DNA from: Bizionia saleffrena
Lineage (GTDB): Bacteria > Bacteroidota > Bacteroidia > Flavobacteriales > Flavobacteriaceae
DNA: 64,000 nt
Direction: 5' to 3'
Assembly: GCF_008086175.1 (NCBI RefSeq)
Contig: NZ_VSKM01000010.1
Location: 1-64,000, forward strand
Below the pieces are notes generated by a model. That model saw nothing but the letters and a program-made list of their open reading frames with translations. It was not told the DNA's origin and did not search any database. Made by a program: the position numbers and the translations under genes. Below are positions 1 through 8,776 of this stretch, piece after piece (position 1 is the first letter of the stretch; each line of letters opens with the position of its first letter).

Positions 1-1
1 T

Positions 2-2188
2 GGGTCTTGTGCTAACGAATCGTCTTTCATAAGAACTTGGACAGTAACCGATGCTTGTGGAAACGATAATACGCAAACACAAACCATAAACATCGAGGAT
101 ACTACGGCGCCAACCTTTACGGTTCCTGCTGCAGTCACTTTAGAATGTGATCAAGATATTACCGACTTAACAGTAACTGGTGATGTTACCGATGAAGCTG
201 ATAACTGTGGAAACGCTGCTTTAGAAGCGACGTATTCTGATGGCGCTTCAACTGCTGGGGCTTGTGCTAACGCGTCTTCTTTCATTAGAACTTGGACAGT
301 AACCGATGCTTGTGGAAACACAACAACTCAAGAACAGACAATTAATATCGAAGATACTACGGCGCCAACCTATACGGTTCCTACTGAAGTGACTTTAGAA
401 TGTGATCAAGATATTACCGACTTAACAGTAACTGGTGATGTTACCGATGAAGCTGATAACTGTGGAAACGCTGTTTTAGAAGCGACGTATTCTGATGGAA
501 CATCGACTGCCGGATCTTGTGCTAACGAATCTTCTTTCATAAGAACTTGGACAGTAACCGATGCTTGTGGAAACACAACAACTCAAGAACAGACAATTAA
601 TATCGAAGATACTACGGCGCCAACCTATACGGTTCCTACTGAAGTGACTTTAGAATGTGATGAAGATGTAAACGACTTAACGTTGACTGGTGATGTAACT
701 GACGAAGCTGATAATTGTGATACTAACACATTAGAAGCGACGTATACTGATGGAACAATGACTGTTGGGTCTTGTGCTAACGCGTCTTCTTTCATTAGAA
801 CTTGGACAGTAACGGATGCTTGTGGAAATGATAATACGCAAACACAAACCATAAACATCGAGGATACTACGGCGCCAACCTTTACGGTTCCTGCTGCAGT
901 TACTTTAGAATGTGATCAAGATGTAAACGACTTAACAGTAACTGGTGATGTTACCGATGAAGCTGATAATTGTGGAAACGCTTCTTTAGAAGCAACATAC
1001 ACGGATGGTGCTTCAACTGCTGGATCTTGTGCTAACGCGTCTTCTTTCATTAGAACTTGGACAGTAACCGATGCTTGTGGAAACACAACAACTCAAGAGC
1101 AGATAATCAATATTGAAGATACTACGGCGCCAACCTTTACGGTTCCTGCTGCAGTCACTTTAGAATGTGATCAAGATATTTCCGACTTAACAGTAACTGG
1201 TGATGTTTCTGATGAAGCTGATAATTGTGATACTAACACTTTAGAAGCAACATACACGGATGGCGCTTCAACTGCTGGATCTTGTGCCAACGCGTCTTCT
1301 TTTATTAGAACTTGGACGCTAACGGATGCTTGTGGAAATACTACAACTCAAGAGCAAATAATTAACATCGAAGATACTACTGCGCCTAATTTAGTAACAG
1401 ATTTAGAAACAAGTATTACCGTAATCTGTTCTGATATACCAGGAGTTCCTAGTTTAGAATTTACAGATAATTGCTCTACAAATACAATAGACGTCACGTT
1501 TAATGAAACAAATTCATTTAATGGTGATGGTAACGATTATATTATTGTTAGAGAATGGACCGCTACAGACGATTGTGGTAACACTTCAATCTTTATACAA
1601 GAGATAAATATTATCAGCGAAAACTTTATAAACGTTATTACAGAGGAGCTTTGTACCGGTGATGGTGATATAAATCTATTCGATTTTTTAGAAGATGGTA
1701 CAGATTTAAGTAGCACTTGGATTGCTCAGGATTCTGATGTTATCGTTGATAATTCAGGAGTTTTTGATCCTTCAACTTTAGCGTTAGAAGAATACATTTT
1801 TACGTATACCTTATCAAATAATGGATGTCTAGACACGAGTGAGGTTAGAATTAGATTAAATGACGACTGTATTGTATTACCTTGCGGTAACGGTGAAGGA
1901 TTATCAATTTCTAAAGCAGTAACACCTAACGGAGATCGATACAACCAATTTTTCTCTATTGAAGGAACAAAAGAATGTAATTTCATTGTAGATGTTAAAA
2001 TATTTAACCGTTACGGTGCAATTATTTTCGAGGCTAATGATTATCAAAATGATTGGAGTGCTATTTCACCAGACTCTTCAATTGGTAATAATGGGCAATT
2101 ACCTAACGGAACTTATTACTACGTCGTAACACTTAGAGACAGTGGTTTGAAACCTATAACTGGACCATTTTATATTGGAACAAAATAA
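2..2188 (+). CDS. Large repetitive adhesin with type B T9SS sorting domain (3' part only)
   Basis: The frame is open from base 2, so the start lies outside the window and only about 729 residues are seen. The first 460 or so are near-identical 85-residue repeats, each with the block DTTAPT, a TLECD block, a DEADNC block, a SFIRTWT block and DACGN. This resembles HYR-like, immunoglobulin-type modules of surface adhesins. Two more divergent modules follow. The last 95 or so residues begin SISKAVTPNGDRYN and contain FNRYGAIIF and LPNGTYYYVV, which is the gliding motility-associated (CHU_C, type B) C-terminal domain. Proteins with this domain are exported by the type IX secretion system, and an SprF-like partner is typically encoded next door, as here. 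Inference: a long cell-surface adhesin of the SprB kind. The paired Cys in each repeat suggest disulfides. Confidence 0.9.
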   Translation, partial: GSCANESSFIRTWTVTDACGNDNTQTQTINIEDTTAPTFTVPAAVTLECDQDITDLTVTGDVTDEADNCGNAALEATYSDGASTAGACANASSFIRTWTVTDACGNTTTQEQTINIEDTTAPTYTVPTEVTLECDQDITDLTVTGDVTDEADNCGNAVLEATYSDGTSTAGSCANESSFIRTWTVTDACGNTTTQEQTINIEDTTAPTYTVPTEVTLECDEDVNDLTLTGDVTDEADNCDTNTLEATYTDGTMTVGSCANASSFIRTWTVTDACGNDNTQTQTINIEDTTAPTFTVPAAVTLECDQDVNDLTVTGDVTDEADNCGNASLEATYTDGASTAGSCANASSFIRTWTVTDACGNTTTQEQIINIEDTTAPTFTVPAAVTLECDQDISDLTVTGDVSDEADNCDTNTLEATYTDGASTAGSCANASSFIRTWTLTDACGNTTTQEQIINIEDTTAPNLVTDLETSITVICSDIPGVPSLEFTDNCSTNTIDVTFNETNSFNGDGNDYIIVREWTATDDCGNTSIFIQEINIISENFINVITEELCTGDGDINLFDFLEDGTDLSSTWIAQDSDVIVDNSGVFDPSTLALEEYIFTYTLSNNGCLDTSEVRIRLNDDCIVLPCGNGEGLSISKAVTPNGDRYNQFFSIEGTKECNFIVDVKIFNRYGAIIFEANDYQNDWSAISPDSSIGNNGQLPNGTYYYVVTLRDSGLKPITGPFYIGTK
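101..1375 (+). repeat. Five exact-length 255-bp tandem repeats inside the adhesin gene
   Basis: The block ACTACGGCGCC begins at 101, 356, 611, 866 and 1121, and a diverged copy begins at 1376, so the period is exactly 255 bp (85 codons). A partial unit occupies 1-100. Units differ in cassettes: TFTVPAA or TYTVPTE, NCGNA or NCDTNT, and ACGNTTTQEQ or ACGNDNTQTQ, combined in different ways in different units. Confidence 0.95.
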
Positions 2189-2198
2189 TTAACTAAAA

Positions 2199-3143
2199 AT
2201 GAAAGATTTATCTAAATATATTTTTGCTGTCGCTTTTATGTGCTTTTCAATATCATTTGCACAGCAACTACCCCAATTCTCGCAATATATGTTTAATACA
2301 ATTTCTATTAATCCCGCTTACGCAGGAAGTAGAGAAACGTTAAGCATTGTGGGACTTCAAAGAAGTCAGTGGGTAGGTTTAGAAGGTGCTCCTAGTACAC
2401 AAACGTTATCAATTCATACACCTCTAGAAAAAGAGAAAATAGGTATTGGTTTGTCTATTATTAATGATCAATTAGGGTATGAAAACTTTGTTTTTGCTTA
2501 CGCCGATTTTTCATACACCATTAGACTAAATGAACGAACAAAACTTGCGTTTGGACTTAAAGGTGGGTTTACACACTATAGTTTAGATACTGTCGGATTC
2601 TTAGATCAAGAAGACGTTTACACCGATCCCTTTTTTGGTGATTTTACAAACCGATGGAACCCTAATGTAGGTGTTGGTCTATTTCTAGACACTAACAAAT
2701 GGTATTTAGGTCTCTCTGCACCTAGAATTTTAAATACAAATTATAACGAAAGCCAACGAGACCCTAGCATTGATTATGTAGCTGTAGAGCGTATAGGTTA
2801 TTATTTTACTGGAGGATATGTATTCGATCTTAGTGAAACTACAAAACTTAAACCTTCGTTTTTAGTAAAAGCAACAAACGGTGCACCTTTATCTATAGAT
2901 GGAAACTTAAACTTTTTGTTTTTCGAAAAACTATGGTTAGGTGGTGGTTACCGTTACAATAAAGATACCGCTACTCTTGGTGCGCAAATTGACCTGCAAG
3001 TTTCTAGAGAGCTAAAAATAGGTTATACCTACGAACATTTCTTATCGGATTTAAGACCATACACTGGAGGTACTCACGAAATAGTATTAATGTACGAGGT
3101 GTTTAAACCTTCTCGTCGTATCAAATCACCAAGATACTTTTAA
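2199..3143 (+). CDS. PorP/SprF family type IX secretion system membrane protein
   Basis: This 314-residue protein has a signal peptide ending near FAQ (residue 21). The mature start, LPQFSQYMFNTISINPAYAG, is the hallmark of the PorP/SprF family. The rest is rich in alternating aromatic/polar strands, as expected of an outer-membrane beta-barrel. It starts 10 bases after the adhesin stop, so the two are almost certainly cotranscribed. In Flavobacterium johnsoniae, SprF is needed to secrete SprB, which has a type B sorting domain. By analogy this protein is the dedicated export or anchoring partner of the upstream adhesin rather than the core PorP. Confidence 0.92.
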   Translation: MKDLSKYIFAVAFMCFSISFAQQLPQFSQYMFNTISINPAYAGSRETLSIVGLQRSQWVGLEGAPSTQTLSIHTPLEKEKIGIGLSIINDQLGYENFVFAYADFSYTIRLNERTKLAFGLKGGFTHYSLDTVGFLDQEDVYTDPFFGDFTNRWNPNVGVGLFLDTNKWYLGLSAPRILNTNYNESQRDPSIDYVAVERIGYYFTGGYVFDLSETTKLKPSFLVKATNGAPLSIDGNLNFLFFEKLWLGGGYRYNKDTATLGAQIDLQVSRELKIGYTYEHFLSDLRPYTGGTHEIVLMYEVFKPSRRIKSPRYF

Positions 3144-3152
3144 TTAAAAATT

Positions 3153-5096
3153 ATGAAAAATAAAATATTTTTAATACTTGGATTTATTGTGTGTTCTTTT
3201 ATGAATGCCCAAGTAAAGCTAGCCGATAACTTTTTTAAAGATTATGCTTATAAACAAGCTACAGAACTATATTTAGAAGCTGTTAAAAAAGGAGATAGTA
3301 GCGAACACGTTCTTACTAGAATTGGAGATTGTTATTACAATAATTCTAATGTAAAAGAAGCAAATGTTTGGTATGAGAAAGCTGTAGAAAAGTACAACAA
3401 AGTTAATCCTGAATATATTTATAAGTATATTCAAACTTTGCGAAGTCTTAATGAATATGAAGAGGCTCATAAATGGACTGAAGTATTTAGAGACCGAAAA
3501 GGTAATGATAACCGTATTAAAGAAAATGAGGTTTTTAATATAGAAAACTTTAAATCTCTTGAAAACACAGACAAAGTATATATAGAATTTAGAAATTTAG
3601 ATTTGAATACGCCTTATTCCGATTTTGGTGGTTTTGAGAGTGATAACTTATTTTATTTCGCATCCACTCGTGTTAAAGATTCAATTATAGATGAAGACAA
3701 ATTATACCAATGGAATAAAGAACCCTTTTTAAATATTTATCAAGCTGAACTTACAGTTAAAAATTCACAAAAAGTAATTTCTAACGTTAGTCAAATCCAA
3801 TCTGAAGCGATTAACTCTGAATTTCATGAAGCTTCTTTAACGATTACATCGGATGGACAAACGTTATATTTTACTAGAGATAATCTTAACAAAAAAAATA
3901 GTAGAGCTTCTTATGATAGAGGGGGGACTTCTAATTTAAGAATATTTAAAGCTAAATTAATAGATGGCGAATGGACAAATGTTGAAGATTTACCTTTTAA
4001 TAGTAATGCGTTTTCTAACGGCTCCCCTACCCTAAGTCCCGATAATAAAACCTTATTTTTTGTTTCTGATAGAGAAGAAGGCTTCGGACAAACGGATATT
4101 TATAAAGTAGCCATAAACAACGACGGGACTTTTGGTGAACCGAAGAATTTAGGTAATATAATTAATACCGAAGGAAGAGAAAACTTCCCTTTCGTGGCTA
4201 AAGATTCTACGCTTTACTTCTCTTCTGATGCTAACATTAACCTTGGTCTTTTAGATATTTTCGAAACAAATATATTAAAAGTTAAAGTTAAAGATATCGA
4301 TGTTAAAAATTTAGGCGCGCCCTTTAATAGTGGTTATGACGATTTTGCCTTCTTTATAGACTCTAAAACGAATACTGGTTACTTTTCATCTAACAGATTA
4401 AATGGTAAAGGTGGAGATGATATCTATGCCTTTGGGAAATTAGAATGCACACAGATTATTCAAGGTATTACAAGAAATAATATAAATAAGCTTCCGCTTT
4501 CTGAAGTGACCGTAAAGTTGATGGATGGTAGCGGAAAGGTTATTGAAACAATGGCATCTAATACTAACGGAGAATATGAATTCAATGAAGTTTCTTGCGA
4601 TAAAAAATATATTGTACTCGCCGAAAAAGTAACGTATCGGTCAGACCGCAGAGAGTTTACGACTTCAGTCAATAATGATGAAGAAACGCAAATCGACTTA
4701 TTTTTAAATCCGCTAATTATTGAAAGTGAAATTGTGATTAACCCTATTTTCTTCGACTTTAATAAATCTACTATTCGCCCTGATGCGGCCTACGAACTAG
4801 AGAATATTGTTGCGGTTATGAGAGAACATAACCAAATGGTTATCAAAATTGAATCACATACAGACAGTCGTGGTAAAGATAATTATAATATGAATCTTTC
4901 CGATAGAAGAGCTAAATCTACGAGAGATTATTTAATTTCAAGAGGTATCAACAAAGATCGAATTGAAAGTGCTATTGGTTATGGTGAGTCGCAATTAATT
5001 AATGAATGCGATAATAATACAAAATGTACCGAAGCAGAACATCAAAAAAATAGACGCTCAAAATTTATTATAACTATGGGCTACGAATTAGAATAA
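3153..5096 (+). CDS. OmpA-family protein with TPR-like, PD40 and carboxypeptidase-regulatory-like domains
   Basis: This 647-residue exported protein has a signal peptide ending FMNAQ. Its N-terminal 120 residues are helical and TPR-like (YKQATELYLEAVKKGD). A beta-propeller-like region follows, with repeats such as LYFTRDN, LFFVSDREEGFGQTDIY and GYFSSNRLNGKGGDDIY. A short CarboxypepD_reg-like domain lies near 435-520. The C terminus is an OmpA peptidoglycan-binding domain (FFDFNKSTIRPDAAYEL, ESHTDSRG, NLSDRRAKSTRDYL). It follows the PorP/SprF gene by 9 bases and closes the operon. Proteins of this architecture regularly accompany gliding adhesin/PorP pairs. The likely role is tethering the surface apparatus to peptidoglycan, which is inference. 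Confidence 0.9.
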   Translation: MKNKIFLILGFIVCSFMNAQVKLADNFFKDYAYKQATELYLEAVKKGDSSEHVLTRIGDCYYNNSNVKEANVWYEKAVEKYNKVNPEYIYKYIQTLRSLNEYEEAHKWTEVFRDRKGNDNRIKENEVFNIENFKSLENTDKVYIEFRNLDLNTPYSDFGGFESDNLFYFASTRVKDSIIDEDKLYQWNKEPFLNIYQAELTVKNSQKVISNVSQIQSEAINSEFHEASLTITSDGQTLYFTRDNLNKKNSRASYDRGGTSNLRIFKAKLIDGEWTNVEDLPFNSNAFSNGSPTLSPDNKTLFFVSDREEGFGQTDIYKVAINNDGTFGEPKNLGNIINTEGRENFPFVAKDSTLYFSSDANINLGLLDIFETNILKVKVKDIDVKNLGAPFNSGYDDFAFFIDSKTNTGYFSSNRLNGKGGDDIYAFGKLECTQIIQGITRNNINKLPLSEVTVKLMDGSGKVIETMASNTNGEYEFNEVSCDKKYIVLAEKVTYRSDRREFTTSVNNDEETQIDLFLNPLIIESEIVINPIFFDFNKSTIRPDAAYELENIVAVMREHNQMVIKIESHTDSRGKDNYNMNLSDRRAKSTRDYLISRGINKDRIESAIGYGESQLINECDNNTKCTEAEHQKNRRSKFIITMGYELE

Positions 5097-5120
5097 AGTA
5101 TATTCTGAAGTAAAAAATGA

Positions 5121-5150
5121 AAAAGAACTGCTAAAAACAGTTCTTTTTTT
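5121..5150 (+). terminator. Intrinsic terminator of the adhesin operon
   Basis: The stem AAAAGAACTG/CAGTTCTTTT has a 7-base loop and continues into a T run, 24 bases after the OmpA-family stop codon. Confidence 0.85.
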
Positions 5151-5159
5151 TATTTATAA

Positions 5160-5650
5160 AATTGTCAGAAATCAGGCTAATTTATGTCATAATTATTTCT
5201 AATCTAATGATGTGGACTCTTTACAAAGGGTTGGAGGTACATTTAGTAAAGTTCGAAAATTTTATGACCTGCAAAGCAGATAGTTTAATACATTCGCTAT
5301 TGTTAGCCCGCCTTTTGTTGCGCTCGAGATTAAAGCTGGCAGTGAGATTAGCATTTCTTTACTATTCATATCTTTAACGATCTTCCCCTTGTACGTTGTA
5401 GAGTTCACTAAAGGCATTTTAATCTTGTTTTATATTAGCTTTAGCGTAACCACCACAGGTGTCTAAAGACTACTTTTAAGATTGATACTATTTTCAACTT
5501 CACGTGCGAGTTACTTTATTCCTCTTTTATTGTAGGTTTTTTAATTAATTGTCCAGACTATTAAAACGGCTCTACTTAAAGTAGGGATCCATTAAACCTT
5601 ATAGAAAAGATTTAATATAGTATTACTTTTAGAAGGTATGACTTAGACAT
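5160..5650. other. Gene-poor stretch before the CAP lipoprotein
   Basis: Apart from the small minus-strand ORF at 5262-5417 and the left end of the duplicated block (from about 5411), nothing is recognised. The part 5411-5650 recurs at 7088-7327 with a few base changes. Confidence 0.6.
5262..5417 (-). CDS. Small ORF of 51 residues at the left edge of the duplication, unknown
   Basis: On the minus strand, an ATG at 5417 opens a 51-residue frame. It begins MPLVNSTTYKGK and ends NYLLCRS before TAA at 5262. The upstream context TTAAAATG resembles flavobacterial starts. The peptide has a mixed N terminus and a small, hydrophobic, glycine-containing C-terminal half. The start codon lies inside the duplicated block, but the rest lies outside it, so the copy at about 7093 diverges within two codons. 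It may be a truncated remnant of a longer gene, a real small protein, or chance. Another frame is also open on the plus strand here. Confidence 0.3.
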   Translation of the reverse strand: MPLVNSTTYKGKIVKDMNSKEMLISLPALISSATKGGLTIANVLNYLLCRS

Positions 5651-5684
5651 AAAAAAAGAGCCGAATTATAAAACTCGGCTCTTC
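5651..5684 (-). terminator. Terminator of CAP lipoprotein copy 1
   Basis: The stem AAGAGCCGA/TCGGCTCTT (5656-5664 and 5674-5682) is followed on the minus strand by a T run (A run at 5651-5657). The same hairpin recurs at 7328-7361. Confidence 0.85.
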
Positions 5685-5705
5685 GACATATAAGTAAACT
5701 ATTAT

Positions 5706-6200
5706 TTATTTTTTTATAAAGATATTAGTGAAATACCATTTTCCTTGTTCATCTTTCTCTGCAGACACATCGAAATCGGTAAAATCTCCTTCAACATTAC
5801 CTCTATGCCCATCACTATTTAACCACGCATTAACAACAGATTCTGCATTTGAATATCCATATGCCACATTTTCTGCTACTTGAACAGCATTTTCATAATC
5901 TTGCAAATAATACTTTCTAGAGTAGAAATTATCATGTGATACATTATTATTTACAATCATATAATCAGTATGAGAAAAGGCTTGTCCTTTTATTAATTCA
6001 TTGTGATTAAGCGTGTTTAACCCTATTTTAATTCTATGGGCGTTTATAAGCTCCATAATAGTAATTTCGATAGTTTTTGCTTCTGGTATAGTGATGTTAT
6101 CACTGTAAGTTGCTTCAAATTCCTCGCCATTGTCTGTTGAACATGATGTTGTAAAAGCTAATAGACAGGTTACAAATAGTAGGTTAAATAATTGTTTCAT
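5706..6200 (-). CDS. CAP-domain (SCP/PR-1-like) lipoprotein, copy 1
   Basis: This 164-residue protein has a lipoprotein signal (hydrophobic stretch, then TTSC at about residues 17-20). The mature part is a short CAP domain. It contains LINAHRIKIGLN, HTDYMI, SHDNF, AENVAYGY and WLNSDGHRGNVEG, which follow the His/Glu/His pattern of the CAP cavity. Bacterial CAP proteins are exported and mostly of unknown activity. The product is identical to that of the gene at 7383-7877, and I could see no base difference across the two reading frames. It has its own terminator and a 211-base leader separating it from pdxH. Confidence 0.88.
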   Translation of the reverse strand: MKQLFNLLFVTCLLAFTTSCSTDNGEEFEATYSDNITIPEAKTIEITIMELINAHRIKIGLNTLNHNELIKGQAFSHTDYMIVNNNVSHDNFYSRKYYLQDYENAVQVAENVAYGYSNAESVVNAWLNSDGHRGNVEGDFTDFDVSAEKDEQGKWYFTNIFIKK

Positions 6201-6411
6201 AATATATTATTTAGGTTCGGGGACTTAAATATACTATGAGCGTTACTTAAAATATGTTAATGGAATGTTAAAATCGATTAAAAACACGTGTTTCATCCGA
6301 TTTTTTGGTCAAACACCGTTTAAATGTACTTAGTGACGACCTATTCGGGTGTTTTGACTGATTTAATATGTCGTTCGTCGTTGTTTTTTAAATTGTACTA
6401 ATCCTTTTTTA

Positions 6412-7057
6412 CTATGGCGCTAATTGGCTCTTATTCCACTCATAATTCTCACCTAAAACATAATCTACACGATCGTGTAATCTATTAGGTCTGCCTTGCC
6501 AGAATTCTATTACGTTAGGTTTTATAATATAACCACCCCAATAGACTGACGCGTTAAAGTTTTACCCTCGTATTGCTTTTCTAAAGCGTCTACTTTACTT
6601 TTCAAGCTTTCTCTTGATACAATCACCTGGCTTTGATTGGAGGCCATCGCTCCCAGTTGGCTGCCTCTTGGGCGCGTATTAAAGTAGGCATCACTTTCAG
6701 CATCCGATACTTTTTCAGCTATACCCCGAATTATCACTTGCCGCTCTGCTCCTTCCCAGAAAAAAGACACACTTACTTTCGGGTTTTTAGCAATCGCCTT
6801 TCCTTTAGTACTTTCATAATTAGTATAAAACACAAAACCATCCACTGTAAACTTTTTCAATAAAACAATTCTGTTTTTGGATATCCATCGACACCTATTG
6901 TCGAGAGCGTCATAGCATTGGTTTCGTGATCTGGAAAACACAGATCTACATCGTTAAACCATTCTTTAAATAATTGAAATGGATTGTCTGGTGTGTTTTC
7001 AATTAAGAGTTCACTTTTTGTATAGGCCTTTCTATAGTGTCCTAAATCTTTTTCCAT
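6412..7057 (-). pseudogene. pdxH: pdxH copy 1, disrupted by two single-base deletions
   Basis: This is the duplicate of the intact pyridoxamine phosphate oxidase gene at 8089-8736. Relative to that copy it lacks one T in the T run at 6874-6878 and one G after 6548. The first deletion throws the frame off after GVDGYPK (residue 61); the second affects the region encoding TLTRPVYWGG. The remaining open pieces are 6857-7057 (N-terminal part) and about 6522-6941 (middle). No base substitutions relative to the intact copy were apparent to me. It is either a young pseudogene or, since both changes fall in short base runs, a sequencing artefact. Confidence 0.85.
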
Positions 7058-7382
7058 TGGTTTTGTATCGTGTTGAATTACAAATAGAAGGCATTTTAAT
7101 CTTGTTTTATATTAGCTTTAGCGTAACCACCACAGGTGTCTAAAGACTACTTTTAAGATTGATACTATTTTCAACTTCACGTGCGAGTTACGTTATTCCT
7201 CTTTTATTGTAAGTTTTTTAATTAATTTTTCAGACTATTAAAACGGCTCTACTTAAAGTAGGGATCCATTAAACCTTATAGAAAAGATTTAATATAGTAT
7301 TACTTTTAGAAGGTATGACTTAGACATAAAAAAAGAGCCGAATTATAAAACTCGGCTCTTCGACATATAAGTAAACTATTAT
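7058..7382. other. Duplication junction and spacer
   Basis: This 325-base spacer holds the junction of the two repeat copies (near 7087) and a second copy of the sequence at 5411-5705. No ORF of note is present. Confidence 0.7.
7328..7361 (-). terminator. Terminator of CAP lipoprotein copy 2
   Basis: Same hairpin as at 5651-5684: AAGAGCCGA/TCGGCTCTT with a T run on the minus strand. Confidence 0.85.
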
Positions 7383-7877
7383 TTATTTTTTTATAAAGAT
7401 ATTAGTGAAATACCATTTTCCTTGTTCATCTTTCTCTGCAGACACATCGAAATCGGTAAAATCTCCTTCAACATTACCTCTATGCCCATCACTATTTAAC
7501 CACGCATTAACAACAGATTCTGCATTTGAATATCCATATGCCACATTTTCTGCTACTTGAACAGCATTTTCATAATCTTGCAAATAATACTTTCTAGAGT
7601 AGAAATTATCATGTGATACATTATTATTTACAATCATATAATCAGTATGAGAAAAGGCTTGTCCTTTTATTAATTCATTGTGATTAAGCGTGTTTAACCC
7701 TATTTTAATTCTATGGGCGTTTATAAGCTCCATAATAGTAATTTCGATAGTTTTTGCTTCTGGTATAGTGATGTTATCACTGTAAGTTGCTTCAAATTCC
7801 TCGCCATTGTCTGTTGAACATGATGTTGTAAAAGCTAATAGACAGGTTACAAATAGTAGGTTAAATAATTGTTTCAT
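7383..7877 (-). CDS. CAP-domain (SCP/PR-1-like) lipoprotein, copy 2
   Basis: The product is identical to that of the gene at 5706-6200: a lipoprotein signal with TTSC lipobox, then a single CAP domain with HTDYMI, SHDNF, AENVAYGY and SDGHRGN. This is the copy attached to the intact pdxH, so it probably keeps the ancestral position at the end of the pyrR-pyrB-rnz-pdxH run. A 211-base gap to pdxH and a TATATTTA box in the leader suggest its own promoter. Confidence 0.88.
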   Translation of the reverse strand: MKQLFNLLFVTCLLAFTTSCSTDNGEEFEATYSDNITIPEAKTIEITIMELINAHRIKIGLNTLNHNELIKGQAFSHTDYMIVNNNVSHDNFYSRKYYLQDYENAVQVAENVAYGYSNAESVVNAWLNSDGHRGNVEGDFTDFDVSAEKDEQGKWYFTNIFIKK

Positions 7878-8088
7878 AATATATTATTTAGGTTCGGGAA
7901 CTTAAATATACTATGAGCGTTACTTAAAATATGTTAACGGAATGTTAAAATCGATTAAAAACACGTATTTCATCCGATTTTTTGGTCAAACACCGTTTAA
8001 ATGTACTTAGCGACGACCTATTCGGGTGTTTTGACTGATTTAATATGTCGTTCGTCGTTGTTTTTTAAATTGTACTAATCCTTTTTTA

Positions 8089-8736
8089 CTATGGCGCTAA
8101 TTGGCTCTTATTCCACTCATAATTCTCACCTAAAACATAATCTACACGATCGTGTAATCTATTAGGTCTGCCTTGCCAGAATTCTATTACGTTAGGTTTT
8201 ATAATATAACCACCCCAATAGACTGGACGCGTTAAAGTTTTACCCTCGTATTGCTTTTCTAAAGCGTCTACTTTACTTTTCAAGCTTTCTCTTGATACAA
8301 TCACCTGGCTTTGATTGGAGGCCATCGCTCCCAGTTGGCTGCCTCTTGGGCGCGTATTAAAGTAGGCATCACTTTCAGCATCCGATACTTTTTCAGCTAT
8401 ACCCCGAATTATCACTTGCCGCTCTGCTCCTTCCCAGAAAAAAGACACACTTACTTTCGGGTTTTTAGCAATCGCCTTTCCTTTAGTACTTTCATAATTA
8501 GTATAAAACACAAAACCATCCACTGTAAACTTTTTCAATAAAACAATTCTGTTTTTTGGATATCCATCGACACCTATTGTCGAGAGCGTCATAGCATTGG
8601 TTTCGTGATCTGGAAAACACAGATCTACATCGTTAAACCATTCTTTAAATAATTGAAATGGATTGTCTGGTGTGTTTTCAATTAAGAGTTCACTTTTTGT
8701 ATAGGCCTTTCTATAGTGTCCTAAATCTTTTTCCAT
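8089..8736 (-). CDS. pdxH: Pyridoxamine 5'-phosphate oxidase
   Basis: PdxH oxidises pyridoxamine or pyridoxine 5'-phosphate to pyridoxal 5'-phosphate using FMN. This copy is full length at 215 residues. It shows the N-terminal HYRKAYTKSELL, the FMN-binding split-barrel segment (PKNRIVLLKKFTVDGFVFYTN, residues about 61-81), YFNTRPRGSQLGA, and the C-terminal [13 protein letters not shown] signature near residues 189-201. It lies 40 bases downstream of rnz on the minus strand. A frameshifted duplicate is at 6412-7057, so this is the only functional copy in the window. Confidence 0.95.
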   Translation of the reverse strand: MEKDLGHYRKAYTKSELLIENTPDNPFQLFKEWFNDVDLCFPDHETNAMTLSTIGVDGYPKNRIVLLKKFTVDGFVFYTNYESTKGKAIAKNPKVSVSFFWEGAERQVIIRGIAEKVSDAESDAYFNTRPRGSQLGAMASNQSQVIVSRESLKSKVDALEKQYEGKTLTRPVYWGGYIIKPNVIEFWQGRPNRLHDRVDYVLGENYEWNKSQLAP

Positions 8737-8776
8737 TGGTTTTGTATTTTATTAATAGGTTATGTGACGTGTTGAT

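Larger units (their letters stand above)
5411..7087. repeat. Tandem duplication, copy 1 (about 1.68 kb)
   Basis: This copy spans the intergenic start AAGGCATTTTAATC, a terminator, the CAP lipoprotein gene, an intergenic spacer and pdxH. Copy 2 lies directly behind it, offset by 1677 bases (1679 beyond the two pdxH indels). Copy 1 ends CGTGTTGAATTACAAATAG, a shortened and altered form of the sequence around the rnz stop codon that follows copy 2. The right end of the original unit therefore reached the 3' end of rnz. Confidence 0.93.

Noticed and set aside
625-858. Open frame on the minus strand within the adhesin repeats
   Set aside because: It is an antisense shadow of the repeat-coding strand; codon pattern and repeat period belong to the plus strand.
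5284-5479. Plus-strand hydrophobic open frame crossing into the duplicated block
   Set aside because: It has no start codon, lies opposite the small minus-strand ORF and lacks a leader; probably chance in A+T-rich DNA.
6633-6863. Plus-strand frame of 76 residues, repeated at 8311-8541
   Set aside because: Both are antisense to pdxH and its duplicate; they recur only because the block is duplicated.
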